Shown here piece by piece: positions 25,846-35,322 of a DNA stretch of 64,000 bases. The notes beneath the pieces are model-generated. The model was not told the DNA's origin. It searched no databases and saw nothing but the letters and a program-made list of their open reading frames with translations. Positions within the stretch are counted from its first letter, which is position 1. Each line of letters begins with the position of its first letter. The translations under genes were made by a program, and so were the position numbers. Source of the DNA: UBA6522 sp965262365 (GTDB lineage: Bacteria > Pseudomonadota > Gammaproteobacteria > Steroidobacterales > Rariloculaceae); assembly GCA_965262365.1 (NCBI GenBank), contig OZ253541.1:2232001-2296000 (forward strand). Direction: 5' to 3'.

Positions 25846-27456
25846 TCACGCCACGGGCGCCAGCGTCGTGGCATAAGCCGGGTCCAGGTCGGCGATGCTG
25901 TCCATGCTCTGAGTTCGGCTATCCCACGCGTAAAAGGAGCATTCGACGCGGTCAAGGTAGAAGTCGCCGATCATGAAGCCATTCACACCGAGGGGACCCC
26001 ACTCATCGGACATATCCAGGTGATTCGCCGTCAGAGTGACAGCCTGTAGAGCGGACTCTCCAGTCCCGGGTGTTCCCGGAAGAATCGTCACAACCGGGTT
26101 GGCCGACATATCGAAATCGCCTGTCCTCAGAATTCGTGCGTGCGCCGACTTGTGGATGTCGCCGCTGATGACCAGCGGTATGCGGTCCGGCATTCGGTGG
26201 ATCGCTTCCACAACCCGGTCATGCTGGGAAAGCCACCCGCTGGGCCAGTAGGGTTTCGGTTCCGACACGACCGCCTGCCCGTCCCGGACCACATCCGGGT
26301 AGTACTCATACCAGTTGCCGCGCGTCCAGCCCGGCGGCTGCCCCGGGGCATTGACGACATGGGCGACTTCCCGGTCGGCCATGCGCGCCTTGAGCCACGA
26401 CTCAACCGAATGATCGAAGTGAACGGCGCTTGGGCCAAGCGTCGACGCGGAGCGGCGATTGTCGTAGAGCAGCACTTCGAGCAGTTTTCCGTACCTCAAA
26501 GTCCCGTAGTTGGAAGCAATCTCAGGAAGCCCCTCATCCTCTCTCGAACCCGGCAACCCGCGAGGCCGGAAGGGGTCCGGCAGAAACTCGGGATAGGCCA
26601 GTTTCTGGACGCTGCGGGCCAACGCGAGCATCGCATGATCGGGGGGGAACGTGACCACCTCGTCGGTGGCATCGTCGTTGTCGAAGTAATCGTGATCGTC
26701 CTGCAGGAAGAACACGGGCGTGGAACGAAACGTCGTTCGATAGATCGGCGCGATCTGTTCCACGCCGGCCTTGAGGACAAAATCTTCGTTAGCAGTACCG
26801 AATATCGGCTGTGATCGGTCAAAGATACCTGCGTAGGCGATCCCCTCCTCGCTTTGGGCGTACGTGGCGGCAAAACGCGGCGAGTAGAGATCCCAGTACA
26901 TTTGATCGCCGTTGGCGACGATGGCGTCGGGCCCAAGTGAAGCCAGTTTCTCGAACAGCGCGCGTCGGACCGCGATCGACCTGCGCCTGCCGTTGGTCAT
27001 CGCGGTAATCTCGTGCCCGCCCGCACAATGGTAGAACCCGATCCTGACGTGTTCGATATCGCTGTCGGGGCTCGGGAACGTGGACAGCGCCCAGGGCTCC
27101 GCGAGAGCACGCCCCCGGCCCGTTCGCAGCTCCAGTTGATAGACCGTGGACGGGCGCAGGGATGCGACATCGAATGCCCAGAAACGCCCTCGCGTATCCG
27201 TTCTCTGACCGGCGATCCGCCGGCCGTCGACGCGCAGCTCCGGCGTATCCGGCAGCGGCTCGTGAAACGAGCACTTCAGCAAGGCGCGCTCGTGGTTCAC
27301 GGTGGGCAGCACGTGGTACAGGTCACCGGCATCCCAATCGGCCTCCTGCGCGACCGCCGTGCCCCCGAGAAGGCCTGACAGGTCGAACGAACGACCCGCG
27401 AAGGCGCCGGCCGCCAGCATCGACTGCAGGGCGAGAATCTCCCGGCGTGTAAGCAT
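25846..27456 (-). CDS. PhoD-type metallophosphatase, exported
   Basis: A 536-residue protein with a probable Tat-like N-terminus (LTRREILALQSMLAAGAFAG). The order of motifs matches PhoD-like phosphatases: FYHCAGGHE, VANGDQMYWD (metal binding GDQMY), LQDDHDYFDND (metal-binding DDHD) and ISGDIHKSAHARIL (GDIHxxxH). PhoD enzymes act as phosphodiesterases or monoesterases in the periplasm, releasing phosphate from nucleotides or teichoic-type polymers. Upstream is a divergent cytochrome gene. Confidence 0.85.
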   Translation of the reverse strand: MLTRREILALQSMLAAGAFAGRSFDLSGLLGGTAVAQEADWDAGDLYHVLPTVNHERALLKCSFHEPLPDTPELRVDGRRIAGQRTDTRGRFWAFDVASLRPSTVYQLELRTGRGRALAEPWALSTFPSPDSDIEHVRIGFYHCAGGHEITAMTNGRRRSIAVRRALFEKLASLGPDAIVANGDQMYWDLYSPRFAATYAQSEEGIAYAGIFDRSQPIFGTANEDFVLKAGVEQIAPIYRTTFRSTPVFFLQDDHDYFDNDDATDEVVTFPPDHAMLALARSVQKLAYPEFLPDPFRPRGLPGSREDEGLPEIASNYGTLRYGKLLEVLLYDNRRSASTLGPSAVHFDHSVESWLKARMADREVAHVVNAPGQPPGWTRGNWYEYYPDVVRDGQAVVSEPKPYWPSGWLSQHDRVVEAIHRMPDRIPLVISGDIHKSAHARILRTGDFDMSANPVVTILPGTPGTGESALQAVTLTANHLDMSDEWGPLGVNGFMIGDFYLDRVECSFYAWDSRTQSMDSIADLDPAYATTLAPVA

Positions 27457-27596
27457 AGGCTTCCCCTGATGTACCTACCCGCAGGCGATACGCGTCGCCC
27501 AGGGTCAGGTTGGGAATCTATCACGACGCAGCGCCATCCGTAACGTCGAGTCTGCGGCTACAATACGGCAGCGCAACGAACCGAGTGGAAATGCGA

Positions 27597-28544
27597 ATGA
27601 AGCGACTGATCCTGGTGGCCGGATTGATGGCCGCTTGCACAGCGACCGCCCAGGATGCCTTTGAAGCGCCTGGATGGGCCTATCCCCTCATGGACGAAGG
27701 CCGGGGCCGGGGTCCGGATGACGGTACCCTGCTCAGCGTGCCCGGAAGCGATCTGCAGCGGACCCAGACCCAGATTGACGATCCGTTCAATCCTCCTGAC
27801 TGGCACCCGGACGAGCACCCGCCCATGCCGCAGGTCGTCTCTCACGGTCGTCCGCCCAACGTTCGGGCGTGCGGACAATGCCACATGCTGCACGGCATGG
27901 GGCACCCCGAATCATCAATCATGGCCGGACTGCCGGTCAACTATGTGATCCGCCAGATGCAGGACTACAAGAGCGGCGACCGAACGAGCCTCTACCGGCG
28001 CCACAACAGCATGCTCCTGAGCGCGACCCATGCCACCGACGAAGAAGTCCGCGCCGCGGCCGAGTACTACGCGGGCATCGAGCCGGTGAAGTGGGTAACG
28101 GTCATCGAATCGGAGACCGTACCTGAAACCTATGTCGGGCCCGGGAATATGCGCCACCCCGAGCCAGAGGGCGGCACCGAGTCAATCGGCCAGCGGATCA
28201 TCGAGGTTCCCGAGGACTCACACCTTGCCGAACGCCGGGATCCCCACAGCCCGTTCATCGCCTACGTGCCTCCGGGCAGCATCGAAGCGGGCCTCGAGCT
28301 GGCTACCACAGGCGCGGGCAGGACCATCCAGTGCTACATCTGCCATGGCGACGATTTGAAGGGTCTGGGGGACGTGCCCGGGATCGCCGGCATGTCGCCC
28401 ATCTACGTGGCGCGTCAGCTATGGGACATCAAGTACGGCGCCCGGACCGGTACATCGGCTGCGCTGATGCTTGCGGTGGTTGCCAACCTGACCCATGACG
28501 ACGTGATAGCGCTGTCGGCTTACGTGGCTTCACTGGACCCATAG
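27597..28544 (+). CDS. Exported dihaem cytochrome c
   Basis: 315 residues from MKRLILVAGLMAACTATAQD (signal peptide). An ATG six bases upstream is possible. Two CxxCH sites are present: CGQCH at residues 92-96 and CYICH at 246-250. The spacing and the repeated alpha-helical surroundings (QMQDYKSGDRTS after one haem, LWDIKYGARTG after the other) indicate two class I cytochrome domains, as in c4 or c553-type proteins. It would carry electrons in the periplasm. No dehydrogenase partner is adjacent. The PhoD gene is divergent upstream. Confidence 0.85.
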   Translation: MKRLILVAGLMAACTATAQDAFEAPGWAYPLMDEGRGRGPDDGTLLSVPGSDLQRTQTQIDDPFNPPDWHPDEHPPMPQVVSHGRPPNVRACGQCHMLHGMGHPESSIMAGLPVNYVIRQMQDYKSGDRTSLYRRHNSMLLSATHATDEEVRAAAEYYAGIEPVKWVTVIESETVPETYVGPGNMRHPEPEGGTESIGQRIIEVPEDSHLAERRDPHSPFIAYVPPGSIEAGLELATTGAGRTIQCYICHGDDLKGLGDVPGIAGMSPIYVARQLWDIKYGARTGTSAALMLAVVANLTHDDVIALSAYVASLDP

Positions 28545-28577
28545 CTCGAATTCGCGCTGCTCTCGCCTCCAAGGCGC

Positions 28578-31500
28578 CTACCAGCGCATGTTCCAGTGCA
28601 GCTGGATGGCGTGTTCAATACCGCCGCCGGCGTGCTTCCTCCGGTCAAGCTCAACGCCCGCCCCGGCATTCATGTTCGAGGGAAACCTCAATCCCGCCCG
28701 AATCGCAGTATCGCCGATACCTGATTCCGTATGTAGAAACGGGGTCCAGAGCCCCCTTCCCCCAGGACCGGTGAACCCGTAACCCAGCTCGGCCTCCATC
28801 CTCTGCGCCCGGTCCAGCGCAGCGCCGCGCGTGAGACCTGCGGGATTGGGCTCGCTCCAAAGTGAATTCACGCCGCTGCCCGTTGCGCCCCAGGAGGATC
28901 CGAGCCTGATGGACAAGCCACGGCCATCGTCGCCAGGCTGCCATGTCACGGACCCGCTGAATCCATTTTCCCTGAATTCATTTTCCTCGTGAGCCAGCAG
29001 CGTCCGGCCGTCGATCTGCATGGTCAGGCGGCCGCGTGAGTATGCAATCCCGCCTCCGATCTCGACACCCGCACCGGTCTCGGCGTCACCGCCGTCATAC
29101 CGCAGACCTGCCTCGAGCGTCGGCGTCAACTCGCCGCCCGCCGGGAGGCGCACTGATCCCGATCCTGCCAGCATCAGCCGTATCCGGCTTGCGGTTCCAC
29201 CGGCGCCCGCCAGCCCTGCTGTCGCCTCCGACTCGGTTCGAGTCGTGAGCGCATCGGACACGATCGCGAGTTCGAACCCGTCCGGGCGCCGCCTCACTAC
29301 GCCGCGCCCGCCAATCGCCGCCATGGCCGTCCCGATATCCGTTTCGACGCCTGACCCAAAGCTCTCGGACGCCATTTTCAGCGTTCCCACGCCGTAACCT
29401 GCCGTGCCCCAGAGGCTCATCCGGCTATTGACCCGGTAACCCAGGTAGGGATGCAGGCTCGTCAGCGTGCTCGATACCGTCCCGCCCGGGGCGGTTTCAT
29501 GAGCGTACGTGCCCTCACCCAGGCTGTGCGCCAGCGCGATACCCGCCATCCACGAACCCCTCGCGACGTCGGCGCCCAATGTCGCGGTGACGATCTCGCC
29601 GTTCAGCGCCAACTCGTCGTCCGTCCCGGATACCCGCGTCCGCGCACCTCGGCCCCAGGCCGCCCACCGATCGAGGCCGTTGGCGCTACCGGATCCATTT
29701 TCAAGCGTCGTCTGGAAAAGGAATGAACTTCCCATCAGCAAATCGCGCCAGTCCGGAACACCGGCATCGCCCGCAGGGCCACGCCCATTCGTCATTACCG
29801 GAAATCCCGTAGCCGACAAGCTTGCCTCACGCCTGTCGGTGTCACGCAAGCTGTGTGGGCGATCCAGCCTATGCCCGCCCAGTGTCACCTGCGTGGACTG
29901 CTGACGGCCCCGCAGTCGATCTTCGATGGCCTCGGCGGCGTGCACAGACGCCGTTCGCCCGAATCGCGCCAGCCAGGCCTTCGGCATGGGATCCGAATTG
30001 ACGATCGTACCGACGGCCTGGTCATCGACCAGATAGGCGCCGGAGGGATCGAAGAGCTGGAGGGTGAATTTTTGCTCGCCCTCGTCATGGGCATCATCGA
30101 GAATTTCGATGGAGACGGTCTTTTCGGTCTCGTCCGATGCGAACGTCAGAATCCCGGAGGCGTTAACGAAGTCCTCGCCCGCAATCGCGGTACCGTCGGC
30201 GGTCGCATAGCTCACCGCCACGTTGCCCGGGTCCGACCGCGATAGCACCACGACAAAATCCATGGTTACGTCTTCGCCTTCACGACCTCGGGAGTCCGTC
30301 ACCGATAGTGCCGCCGGCGATCGAGCCTGGCCGGCGGCGGCCACGGAAACTCTGACCTGCGGCGGCGTGTTCGCCATGCGAAACGCGTAGTTGTACGTGG
30401 GCACCTCATGGATCACGTTGCCGGTGGCGGGCGCCGCGTCCAGGGGCGCCGAGACCGTCACCTCCCGTGCTCGAAACCAATCGTCATCCGTAAAGTCGAG
30501 TAGCTGCGGCGAGACGCTGACCGAGTCGAAATCCGACGTTGCGTTTACCCGAGCGCCGTCGATGCTGGGCCGTGCCGTGAGGCGCAGCCGGTACGATGCG
30601 GAGCCGCCAGGTTCAACATTGAGCGAGGTTGCCGAGGCTTCCACGGCGTGCACATATCCGGGGTTGCCGGTGACAAAGAGGTCCCTCAAGGCCGGTAGCG
30701 ACTCAAACTCGTCGAACGAGAACGACTCGATCAGGTTGCCCCGAAGCACCAGTTTTTCAAGCGAGTTCAGTCCGGCAAACGCGCCCGGCGCCACGCGCGC
30801 AATGCGGTTGTCGTGGAGTTTAAGGTCGCGAAGACTCGGCAGACCGCGAAACGCGCCCGTCTCCAGGGCCGCAATCCCGTTATCGAATGCCCAGATCTCC
30901 TGCAGCCCCGTCAAACCCTCAAACACGCCGGTGGGCAGCGTAGTCAGATTTGATTGACCCACAATGTAGAGGCTCGTGACATGAATCAACCCCGCAAAGT
31001 CGCCCCGCCGAAGTGTCGAGAGCTGACTTTCAGGTGCCAGCAGTTGCAGCGACGGCAGACGCGAAAGCCAAGCGGCGGTTACGCCACCGCAATCGCCCTC
31101 GTATCCGGGCGTCAGGGCTTTTCGAAGCAGGACCATGAGCCGTTCACGCACCGCAGGTGTGCGATCGCAAATCCCGCCGATGCTGCCCGGCGGCGTCGCC
31201 GACGGCATCGTGGCGCCGCGCACCGCCTCGCTGGGACCGAATTCGTTGACCGCCCGCACCTCGAATGTATACCTGGTTCCGTTGGTCAGGCCCGGCACCA
31301 GGAAGCTGGTGGCATTGCTGCCGCCATCCGGCGCGCTTTCGGGAATGTCAGACCAGTTCGGGCTCCAGCTCCCCCCGTCATCGTCACTGATGCGATATTG
31401 ATGCGCCGTTACCGGACGCCCGCCGTTGTCCGTTGACAAATCCCAGAACAGCGCTACATCGCCGTTTCCGGGCGTGAATGACAGGTTGCGTGGCGAAGAC

Positions 31501-32465
31501 GGCAACCGGTAAGGCATAGCTTCGCCGCGTACCGGCTTACCGGCGCCGACATCGTTAACCGCTCGCAACTCGAAGGTGTATTCGGCGCCGTTTATGAGTC
31601 CGTTCACCAGGTAGCTCGCAGCGTTCTCCCCTTCGTCCTGCGCGCTGTCCGGAATGTCCGTCCAGTCCGGGTTCCAGTTCAGCCCGGCGTCCATGCTCAT
31701 GCGGTACTGGTGCCTCGTGGTGGGGTTTCCGCCGCCATTGGCGGGCGCCTGCCAGAACAACCTGACTGCGCGATCCCGGGGTTCGAATGAAAGGTACTGC
31801 GGCGCCGATGGAACTTCGTCATCGTCCTCGATCACTGCCGTCACCCGGCAACCGCTGGACGGGCACCGGCTTCCATCCGCCTGGAGCAGTACGATCCGCG
31901 GACTGAACGGCGGGGGCAAACCGGGCGAGCGCTCAAGTAGAAAGTCAAGGGCTTCATCGGGCTCCTGCACCGTGTCGTCATTGATCCTCAGGGGCACGAA
32001 CCGGCGTGCTACCCAGGCGCCACTCCGTTTCCGGTAATCCGCCGGACGGATCCGCAAAAGCGCCGACAACGGTTCATAGTCCACGCCGCTTGTGGCCCCT
32101 TCGGGCAGTTGCCGCGTGGAAACAGACACGCTGAATGCACGATCAGGCGGTAACAGGCCTCCTTTCGCCGTGGCGACAACGCCAACAGCGGCACGGTTCG
32201 ATCCCTCCAGAAAATTATGCGAGGGCTCCAACAGGCGCACGGTAATGGCCGGAGTCCCTACAATAGGCGTCGCCGACGCCGAACCGGGACGACCCACGGC
32301 GTAGCCGGGAATTGTCTCCTGACCGGGCGCAATCGTGACGTTTGCGGGTTCCTGGGCATGTGCCTGAGGGATCAGGAGGGTGATCATCAACAGCAGGGCG
32401 GTGGTAACCAGTGCCTGCAGGGATGCAGTTGCTGTCGTGGCATTTGCGATTCTGTCCGCTTTCAT
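28578..32465 (-). CDS. Mosaic adhesin: FN3, leucine-rich and Calx-beta domains with autotransporter-like C-terminus
   Basis: A 1295-residue protein. It starts with a signal peptide ending in AHAQEP. Next comes a Calx-beta-like segment (about 100-200), then two fibronectin-III-like domains (PQYLSFEPRDRAVRLFWQAP and PRNLSFTPGNGDVALFWDLS). A leucine-rich block (about 470-620) contains repeats like LTTLPTGVFEGLTGLQEIWAF and LPSLRDLKLHDNRIARVAPG. A second Calx-beta domain (ATADGTAIAGEDFVNASG) leads into PMPKAWLARFGRTASVHAAEA. The last 370 residues are a beta-barrel-like, Gly-rich domain (VTATLGADVARGSWMAGIALAHS) ending in NMRW, as in autotransporters. Likely a surface adhesin or effector-like protein. 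Repeats suggest recombination-built architecture. Confidence 0.75.
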   Translation of the reverse strand: MKADRIANATTATASLQALVTTALLLMITLLIPQAHAQEPANVTIAPGQETIPGYAVGRPGSASATPIVGTPAITVRLLEPSHNFLEGSNRAAVGVVATAKGGLLPPDRAFSVSVSTRQLPEGATSGVDYEPLSALLRIRPADYRKRSGAWVARRFVPLRINDDTVQEPDEALDFLLERSPGLPPPFSPRIVLLQADGSRCPSSGCRVTAVIEDDDEVPSAPQYLSFEPRDRAVRLFWQAPANGGGNPTTRHQYRMSMDAGLNWNPDWTDIPDSAQDEGENAASYLVNGLINGAEYTFELRAVNDVGAGKPVRGEAMPYRLPSSPRNLSFTPGNGDVALFWDLSTDNGGRPVTAHQYRISDDDGGSWSPNWSDIPESAPDGGSNATSFLVPGLTNGTRYTFEVRAVNEFGPSEAVRGATMPSATPPGSIGGICDRTPAVRERLMVLLRKALTPGYEGDCGGVTAAWLSRLPSLQLLAPESQLSTLRRGDFAGLIHVTSLYIVGQSNLTTLPTGVFEGLTGLQEIWAFDNGIAALETGAFRGLPSLRDLKLHDNRIARVAPGAFAGLNSLEKLVLRGNLIESFSFDEFESLPALRDLFVTGNPGYVHAVEASATSLNVEPGGSASYRLRLTARPSIDGARVNATSDFDSVSVSPQLLDFTDDDWFRAREVTVSAPLDAAPATGNVIHEVPTYNYAFRMANTPPQVRVSVAAAGQARSPAALSVTDSRGREGEDVTMDFVVVLSRSDPGNVAVSYATADGTAIAGEDFVNASGILTFASDETEKTVSIEILDDAHDEGEQKFTLQLFDPSGAYLVDDQAVGTIVNSDPMPKAWLARFGRTASVHAAEAIEDRLRGRQQSTQVTLGGHRLDRPHSLRDTDRREASLSATGFPVMTNGRGPAGDAGVPDWRDLLMGSSFLFQTTLENGSGSANGLDRWAAWGRGARTRVSGTDDELALNGEIVTATLGADVARGSWMAGIALAHSLGEGTYAHETAPGGTVSSTLTSLHPYLGYRVNSRMSLWGTAGYGVGTLKMASESFGSGVETDIGTAMAAIGGRGVVRRRPDGFELAIVSDALTTRTESEATAGLAGAGGTASRIRLMLAGSGSVRLPAGGELTPTLEAGLRYDGGDAETGAGVEIGGGIAYSRGRLTMQIDGRTLLAHEENEFRENGFSGSVTWQPGDDGRGLSIRLGSSWGATGSGVNSLWSEPNPAGLTRGAALDRAQRMEAELGYGFTGPGGRGLWTPFLHTESGIGDTAIRAGLRFPSNMNAGAGVELDRRKHAGGGIEHAIQLHWNMRW

Positions 32466-32934
32466 AGTGCATTCTCCTGGAAATGACTCTGCCCTTCGCG
32501 AACCGCATCGAGAGGTTGCCGCGTCATTCCAGGGCAGCGGATCGAACCCGCCTGGTTGTGACTGGATTTCCGGAGTGTGTCGGGTCCCGGTGCTTCCGGA
32601 TCCGGTTCCACGACCTCCTCGTTTTCTGGCGTCCTCCTCGGTACGGCCCTGAGTGCCGTCACTCGCTAAATGTGTCTGTCAAACCTTTTGAATTGACCGG
32701 GATGCGAAAGTTCCGGCCGCGTTCGTCTCAACGGTCGATTCAAGGGGCAAATCGCCATACCGATTCTTTATCGGCTCGATAAGTTTTTTTATTGAATGCC
32801 TTGGGATGGTGCCCCGGACAAGGCGGAAACAAGGTCAAATTGGCGATGCTGGACGTCAGGACCTATTAACAAAATCCGTGTCAACAAGCCCTACGCAGGG
32901 CTGCGATCCCTATTGATCGCGAGCGAGTCCCGGC
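32466..32934. other. 469-bp gap between the adhesin and TPR genes
   Basis: No convincing gene in any frame. It should contain the adhesin's minus-strand promoter, but I could not identify one with confidence. A terminator-like hairpin is noted separately at 32768-32790. Confidence 0.5.
32768..32790 (+). terminator. Terminator-like hairpin and T-run
   Basis: TTATCG and CGATAA (6-bp arms, GCT loop) are followed by a run of seven T at 32784-32790 on the plus strand. No plus-strand gene precedes it nearby, so it may be fortuitous or belong to an unseen transcript. Confidence 0.35.
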
Positions 32935-33678
32935 CTAACTTCCGTCAAGAGCAGCCAGTTGCTCCACCGCCAGTGCGTGCAGGATGCGGTCGTAGGCGTC
33001 CCTGGAAGGCACCTCGACCGCGCGGACCAGCAGCTTGCGCGCCTGCTCGCGGTTTCGATTCCGGTTCAACAACAGCAGACCCTTGGCGTACTCGAGGTAG
33101 ACCGTTTTTTCGTCGGGCGCCAGTTCAAGAGCCTTTTCGTAGTGCTCCAGCGCATCGCGTCTGGATGCCCGGTAGGTCATGCCGGCCACGAGCCGCCCCA
33201 TCTTGTTCACGATTTCCGCATGCCAGGATGCCAGGGTGAGGTGGGCTTCGGCCATTTCCGGGTCCAGTCGAAGCGCCTCTTCAGCCGCCTCGCGAGTTCG
33301 TCGCGCATACGCCCGGTTGAGTGCCTCCATTACGCCCACGGTCTGGGCTTCGCGACCAACGGCATGGGCTGACTGGAAGTAGCCTTCGGGGTTGTCCGGA
33401 TCGAGGCGAATCGCCTCGTCCGCGGCCCGTATCGCGCGTGCGAACAACTCCGGCTGTTCGTCTTCGGCGGCCATGTAGTAGCCGTGTATGGCCAGCGAAT
33501 TGGCCGCCAGCGCGTACCCTTCCGATGTTCCCAGTGCTTCACCAAGCTCCGCAGCCTCGACGAATCGGCCCTGCGTGTACGCCGCGCGCGCCGCCTCGAT
33601 GGTCTGGCCGCCAGCCGGGTTTGCCAGCAGCATGGCTCCTGCAATGGAAAGGTATGCCGAAACAGTCGCGTTCTTCAT
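32935..33678 (-). CDS. Periplasmic TPR-repeat protein
   Basis: 247 residues with a signal peptide (MKNATVSAYLSIAGAMLLANPAGG). At least four TPR-like repeats are visible: AEAAELGEALGTSEG, AIRAADEAIRLDPDNPEGYF, EAAEEALRLDPEMAEAHLTLAS and ALEHYEKALELAPDEKTVYLEY. TPR proteins act as protein-interaction scaffolds; no partner can be named. The gene is divergent from the glycosyltransferase gene, with a 76-bp intergenic space. Confidence 0.8.
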   Translation of the reverse strand: MKNATVSAYLSIAGAMLLANPAGGQTIEAARAAYTQGRFVEAAELGEALGTSEGYALAANSLAIHGYYMAAEDEQPELFARAIRAADEAIRLDPDNPEGYFQSAHAVGREAQTVGVMEALNRAYARRTREAAEEALRLDPEMAEAHLTLASWHAEIVNKMGRLVAGMTYRASRRDALEHYEKALELAPDEKTVYLEYAKGLLLLNRNRNREQARKLLVRAVEVPSRDAYDRILHALAVEQLAALDGS

Positions 33679-33754
33679 GTCTTGACCCTGTGCACAAGGA
33701 CGAGTTTTTCAAGGAGTTTCAGCGTATTGTGGTTCGCCGCAGCAGGGTTCCAAT

Positions 33755-34543
33755 GTGAAAATCTTTGTCATCAGCCTACGTTCGGCCGAGGTCCGGCGCA
33801 CCGAAGCGGCCGAACAGATGGCGAAGTGCGGCGTACCGTTTGAATTCTTCGACGCGTTGGAAGGGTCCGCGGGCCATTCCGCCTGGTTTACGGGCATCGA
33901 TCACCGCCTCTTTCAGATCAACACGCGTCGCCACGATCCAACGCCGGGGGAAATCGGTTGTTATGCCAGCCACCTTTCCCTGTGGAAATGGGCGATCGAT
34001 CACGATCAACCCGTCATCATTCTGGAAGACGATTTCCAACTGGAACCCGACTTTGCCAACATCATCAACGACCTGGAACCACTGGTGAACCAGTTCGGGT
34101 TTATTCGTCTGCAGTCCATGCACGGGCCGCGAACTCTTCTGAAGCGCCTTCGTCCCGCCGCCTACGAAGTGCTTCGTCGTAACGGGCTGTCCGTACACTA
34201 CCTGAGCGACCCGCCTCTCTACACCCTGGCATACGCGATCGGTCCCGCGGCTGCCCGCACACTGACCCGGGCGAGTTCCACACTATTTGCACCCATCGAC
34301 AAGTTCCTCCGACAGACCTGGATCCACGAAATACCCATATATGGACTGAGCCCCGCAGTGGTAACAATGTCGCCGCAAGCCATGCATCCGACCATCGGCG
34401 ACCGAACCAACAAGAGCATCAATCCGTACGTCCTCCTCGGCCGCATGATCTACAAGGGTATCGGCGAATTCCGGCGATTTGGCTTCGACAGGAAACAGTT
34501 CGCGCTGATGTCCGGTTCCCACCACAGGAAAGAAAATATGTAG
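33755..34543 (+). CDS. Glycosyltransferase family 25 (LPS-type)
   Basis: A 262-residue protein. It opens with MKIFVISLRSAEVRRTE, the beginning typical of family 25 glycosyltransferases. GEIGCYASHLSLWKWAID and VIILEDDFQLEPDF contain the ExD-like metal-binding pattern of the family (LEDDF). The family adds galactose or glucose to lipooligosaccharide cores. No signal peptide is present, so it is a cytosolic or peripheral enzyme. It stands alone without other LPS genes. Confidence 0.85.
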   Translation: MKIFVISLRSAEVRRTEAAEQMAKCGVPFEFFDALEGSAGHSAWFTGIDHRLFQINTRRHDPTPGEIGCYASHLSLWKWAIDHDQPVIILEDDFQLEPDFANIINDLEPLVNQFGFIRLQSMHGPRTLLKRLRPAAYEVLRRNGLSVHYLSDPPLYTLAYAIGPAAARTLTRASSTLFAPIDKFLRQTWIHEIPIYGLSPAVVTMSPQAMHPTIGDRTNKSINPYVLLGRMIYKGIGEFRRFGFDRKQFALMSGSHHRKENM

Positions 34544-34581
34544 CGAAGTTTGCGGCTCTCCGGCAATTCGGGTGAACGCCG

Positions 34582-35280
34582 TCAATTCGGAAAATCGAAG
34601 TACGTATCAGGGAAGGGCTCATCTCCGAGAGTGAAGTGCCACCACTCCTGGGCGTAGTAGTCGAACCCATGTGTAATCATCACGTTATGCAATAGCGCAC
34701 GATTGGCGCGCTGCTGCCCCGAGACGCCCGAGCTGTCCGGCCAGGAAATCGGACCGAAGAAGTCATAGCCCGAACCCATGTCGAGTTCATGGGCCGTTCC
34801 AGCCTCGTCGCGATAAACGATGGTGAGATCCACAGTACTACCGCGCGAATGGCCTGATCGCTCGGCGATATACCCCCCCTCGAACAGATCCTCCTTGGCG
34901 ACGTTGGGATAGTAGTCCGGCTTGGTTCGCCGATCGCCGAGATCCCCGCCCCAGCGGACGAAGTGATCCACGGCGCGTTGAGGTCGATAGGCGTCGAAGA
35001 CCTTTAGCCCGAGCCCGACCGACTGCAGCGTGGCCTGGGCCTCCGCCAGCGCGGCGGCGGCCGGTTCAGACAGGATCGCATGGTCGTGCAGGTAACCGTC
35101 GATCGGTTGTCCGACGAAGTTGTCTTCGGTGGTGTACTTCAGTTCGATGACGATATCGGGGATCGCCTCGTCAAGGTATACGAATCCATCCGGCAGAGCG
35201 TGTTTGTCGTCTGCAAAGGCAGCCGTCGCGCCGACCGTGGCGCAAAGGGCGGTTAGCAAGGCAATCGCTGAATTCGTCAT
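34582..35280 (-). CDS. ddpX: D-alanyl-D-alanine dipeptidase (VanX family, M15D)
   Basis: 232 residues with a signal peptide (MTNSAIALLTALCATVGATAAFA). Zinc-binding residues are seen in SGHSRGSTVDL (His144, Asp151) and EWWHF (catalytic Glu212, His215). DAYRPQRAVDHF is the substrate-binding arginine segment. It hydrolyses D-Ala-D-Ala in the periplasm, either recycling cell-wall dipeptide or, in some species, giving glycopeptide resistance; the former is more likely here with no van genes nearby. The symbol follows the E. coli family. Confidence 0.85.
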   Translation of the reverse strand: MTNSAIALLTALCATVGATAAFADDKHALPDGFVYLDEAIPDIVIELKYTTEDNFVGQPIDGYLHDHAILSEPAAAALAEAQATLQSVGLGLKVFDAYRPQRAVDHFVRWGGDLGDRRTKPDYYPNVAKEDLFEGGYIAERSGHSRGSTVDLTIVYRDEAGTAHELDMGSGYDFFGPISWPDSSGVSGQQRANRALLHNVMITHGFDYYAQEWWHFTLGDEPFPDTYFDFPN

Positions 35281-35322
35281 CTTCTTCCTCGTCTCCGAAT
35301 TCCCGACTATCGCCCGGAACCC

